Part shown: piece by piece, positions 23,915 through 24,737 of the stretch
Position numbering within the stretch: position 1 is the first letter of the stretch
How the letters are laid out: each line of letters starts with the position of its first letter
NCBI GenBank assembly: GCA_021802115.1
Contig: JAKABA010000044.1
Coordinates: 1 to 24,737 of the forward strand
Direction of reading: 5' to 3'
DNA length: 24,737 nucleotides
From: a bacterium
Lineage (GTDB): Bacteria; Chloroflexota; Dormibacteria; UBA8260; Bog-877
Made by a program: the position numbers and the translations under genes
The notes under the pieces: generated by a model
Database searches by the model: none
What the model was told of the DNA's origin: nothing
What the model saw: the letters and a program-made list of their open reading frames with translations, nothing else

Positions 23915-24005
23915 TAAACCGCTGGCCGGGAGTTCGAATCTCCCCGTCGGCTCCAGTTTCTGAGATCAGAAACAGCCCATCTCTGACTGGGCGCGAACCT
24001 GCCGA
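23915..24005 (+). other. att copy 4 (tRNA-Thr 3' end fragment plus 50-bp flank)
   Basis: 91 bp matching 15093-15183 with one mismatch, including the hairpin GTTTCTG-AGAT-CAGAAAC after CCA. This is the longest match in the set and forms the right boundary of the array. Confidence 0.85.
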
Positions 24006-24243
24006 CTTGGCTGGTCCGCCCGAGCCGTCGGTCATGATCTCTGGACGGGAGTGCATGCGGTGGCGCTGTTGGGCGAGGTGGGCATTCCGATGAGAGAGGG
24101 TCCCTCGCTGTGGTCGTGGCCCGCTTCCGGTGAACCTGAGCCGCCACGCGTCCCAAGGCGACAGAGCAGCCGGTGCGGGACCGGGAGATCCCACTCACCC
24201 ACCTGGTTCGGCGTCGAACGCTGCCCTCGCCCCCGCCACCAGC

Positions 24244-24737
24244 TCATGCCGGGTCCCCCGTGGGCTCGGCCTGGGGACACGCCACCGGGGGGGACTCGGT
24301 GGCGTCGAGCTCCGGCAGCACCACCCCGCGTTGGCGGAGCCGGTCCCGGACCGCGCGCGTGCCCCGGAAGACGAGGAGCTTGACCGCCCCCTCGCTCTTG
24401 CCCAGGACCTGCCCGATCTGGGCGTTCTTCAGGTCCTCCTGGTACTTCAGGGTCATGGCCGTCCGCTGCGGCTCGGGCAGGGTCGCGATCGCCCCCCAGA
24501 CCTCGCCCAGGCGGTCGCGGGCCACGACCTGATCGGGCACCGCGGCGCCCAGGTCCGGCAGCTCCAGGGCCACCTCGAGGGTGCCCTCCAGGTGGCGGTG
24601 GGCCCGGTGGTAGTCCAGGATCGCGTTGTTGGCGATCTGGTAGAGCCAGGAGGAGAAGGGGCTGCCGCGGGGCCGGTAGCGGGGCAGCGCCCGCAGGGCC
24701 TTGAAGAAGACCTCGCTGGTGATGTCCTCGGCCAGCT
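24244..24737 (-). CDS. ECF-type RNA polymerase sigma factor (5' end outside the window)
   Basis: 163 residues are visible; the start lies beyond the right edge. Region 2 is present from LAEDITSEVFFKALRALPRY to SPFSSWLYQIANNAILDYHR, the core-binding and -10-recognition helices. Region 4 follows: ATLPEPQRTAMTLKYQEDLK, then NAQIGQVLGKSEGAVKLLVF, the -35-binding helix-turn-helix. The tail after LPELDA is acidic and Pro-rich. Such factors direct RNA polymerase to stress or envelope regulons, usually with an anti-sigma factor; none is in view downstream of it. Confidence 0.93.
   Translation of the reverse strand, partial: LAEDITSEVFFKALRALPRYRPRGSPFSSWLYQIANNAILDYHRAHRHLEGTLEVALELPDLGAAVPDQVVARDRLGEVWGAIATLPEPQRTAMTLKYQEDLKNAQIGQVLGKSEGAVKLLVFRGTRAVRDRLRQRGVVLPELDATESPPVACPQAEPTGDPA

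Larger units (their letters stand above)
20988..23955 (+). mobile_element. Island 3: decayed integrative element between att3 and att4
   Basis: A 3.0-kb segment with GCTGTCA(G)CC repeats near both ends (21047-21110 and 23816-23870). Contents: an uncertain small gene (-), a secreted DUF3224-like protein, a secreted-protein tail fragment, a scrambled tyrosine recombinase, and a DUF4258/DUF2283 pair (-). It has cargo but no working integrase. Confidence 0.65.
23750..24243. other. Right end of island 3 and chromosomal junction, no gene
   Basis: It holds right-end arm repeats, att copy 4 with its 50-bp flank, and about 240 bp of sequence up to the sigma-factor gene in which I see no gene or RNA. 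Confidence 0.5.

Noticed and set aside
15059..24005. CRISPR array from spaced repeats
   Set aside because: Only four copies, 2.5-3.4 kb apart, that correspond to a tRNA 3' end; there are no cas genes.

Overview
This is a GC-rich window of bacterial chromosome. DnaK and ClpB are canonical, many starts are GTG, and candidate -10 boxes have the TAnnnT form (TAGGCT, TAGGGT). Together these fit a high-GC soil-type lineage such as Chloroflexota/Dormibacterota or a deep Actinomycetota. The exact taxon cannot be read from the sequence alone.

Positions 1-9.8 kb are ordinary core chromosome. In order they hold an NRDE/TANGO2-family protein (-), an AhpD-like carboxymuconolactone decarboxylase-family protein (+), dnaK (+), an aldo/keto reductase of the Kv-beta-like group (+), clpB (+), a small zinc-ribbon protein (-), a membrane protein with a potassium-channel-like pore segment (-) and a DgkA/undecaprenol-kinase-like protein (-). 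The two protein-quality chaperones, DnaK and ClpB, flank the aldo/keto reductase; grpE and dnaJ are not next to them.

Positions 9.8-14.7 kb hold a 541-bp non-coding stretch with a good promoter and a short direct repeat, followed by two tandem paralogous secreted phosphoesterases (acid phosphatase/phospholipase C superfamily). Both share the same domain order, and a UUCG-capped terminator follows the second one.

Positions 15.06-24.0 kb are the most interesting part. An intact tRNA-Thr(CGT) gene is followed by three further copies of its 3' end, at about 17.57, 20.95 and 23.93 kb. They divide the region into three consecutive islands of about 2.5, 3.4 and 3.0 kb. Each island carries its own family of short repeats near both ends: 9-mers in period-12 pairs in islands 1 and 2, and period-13 copies in island 3. 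The left set starts 57-60 bp inside its att copy every time. This is the layout expected for arm-type binding sites of tyrosine integrases. I read it as three integrative elements stacked in one tRNA gene and now decayed. Island 1 keeps a broken FtsK/TraB-like DNA translocase and an intact orphan gene with a possible PD-(D/E)XK-type nuclease core. Island 2 keeps a flavodoxin, a frameshifted integrase, a small conserved-looking protein, a truncated metallophosphoesterase and a HicB-like/HicA/HicB toxin-antitoxin cluster. Island 3 keeps a secreted DUF3224-like protein, fragments, a scrambled tyrosine recombinase and a DUF4258/DUF2283 toxin-antitoxin-like pair.

The right edge returns to chromosome with the 3' part of an ECF-type sigma factor gene (-), which runs off the window.
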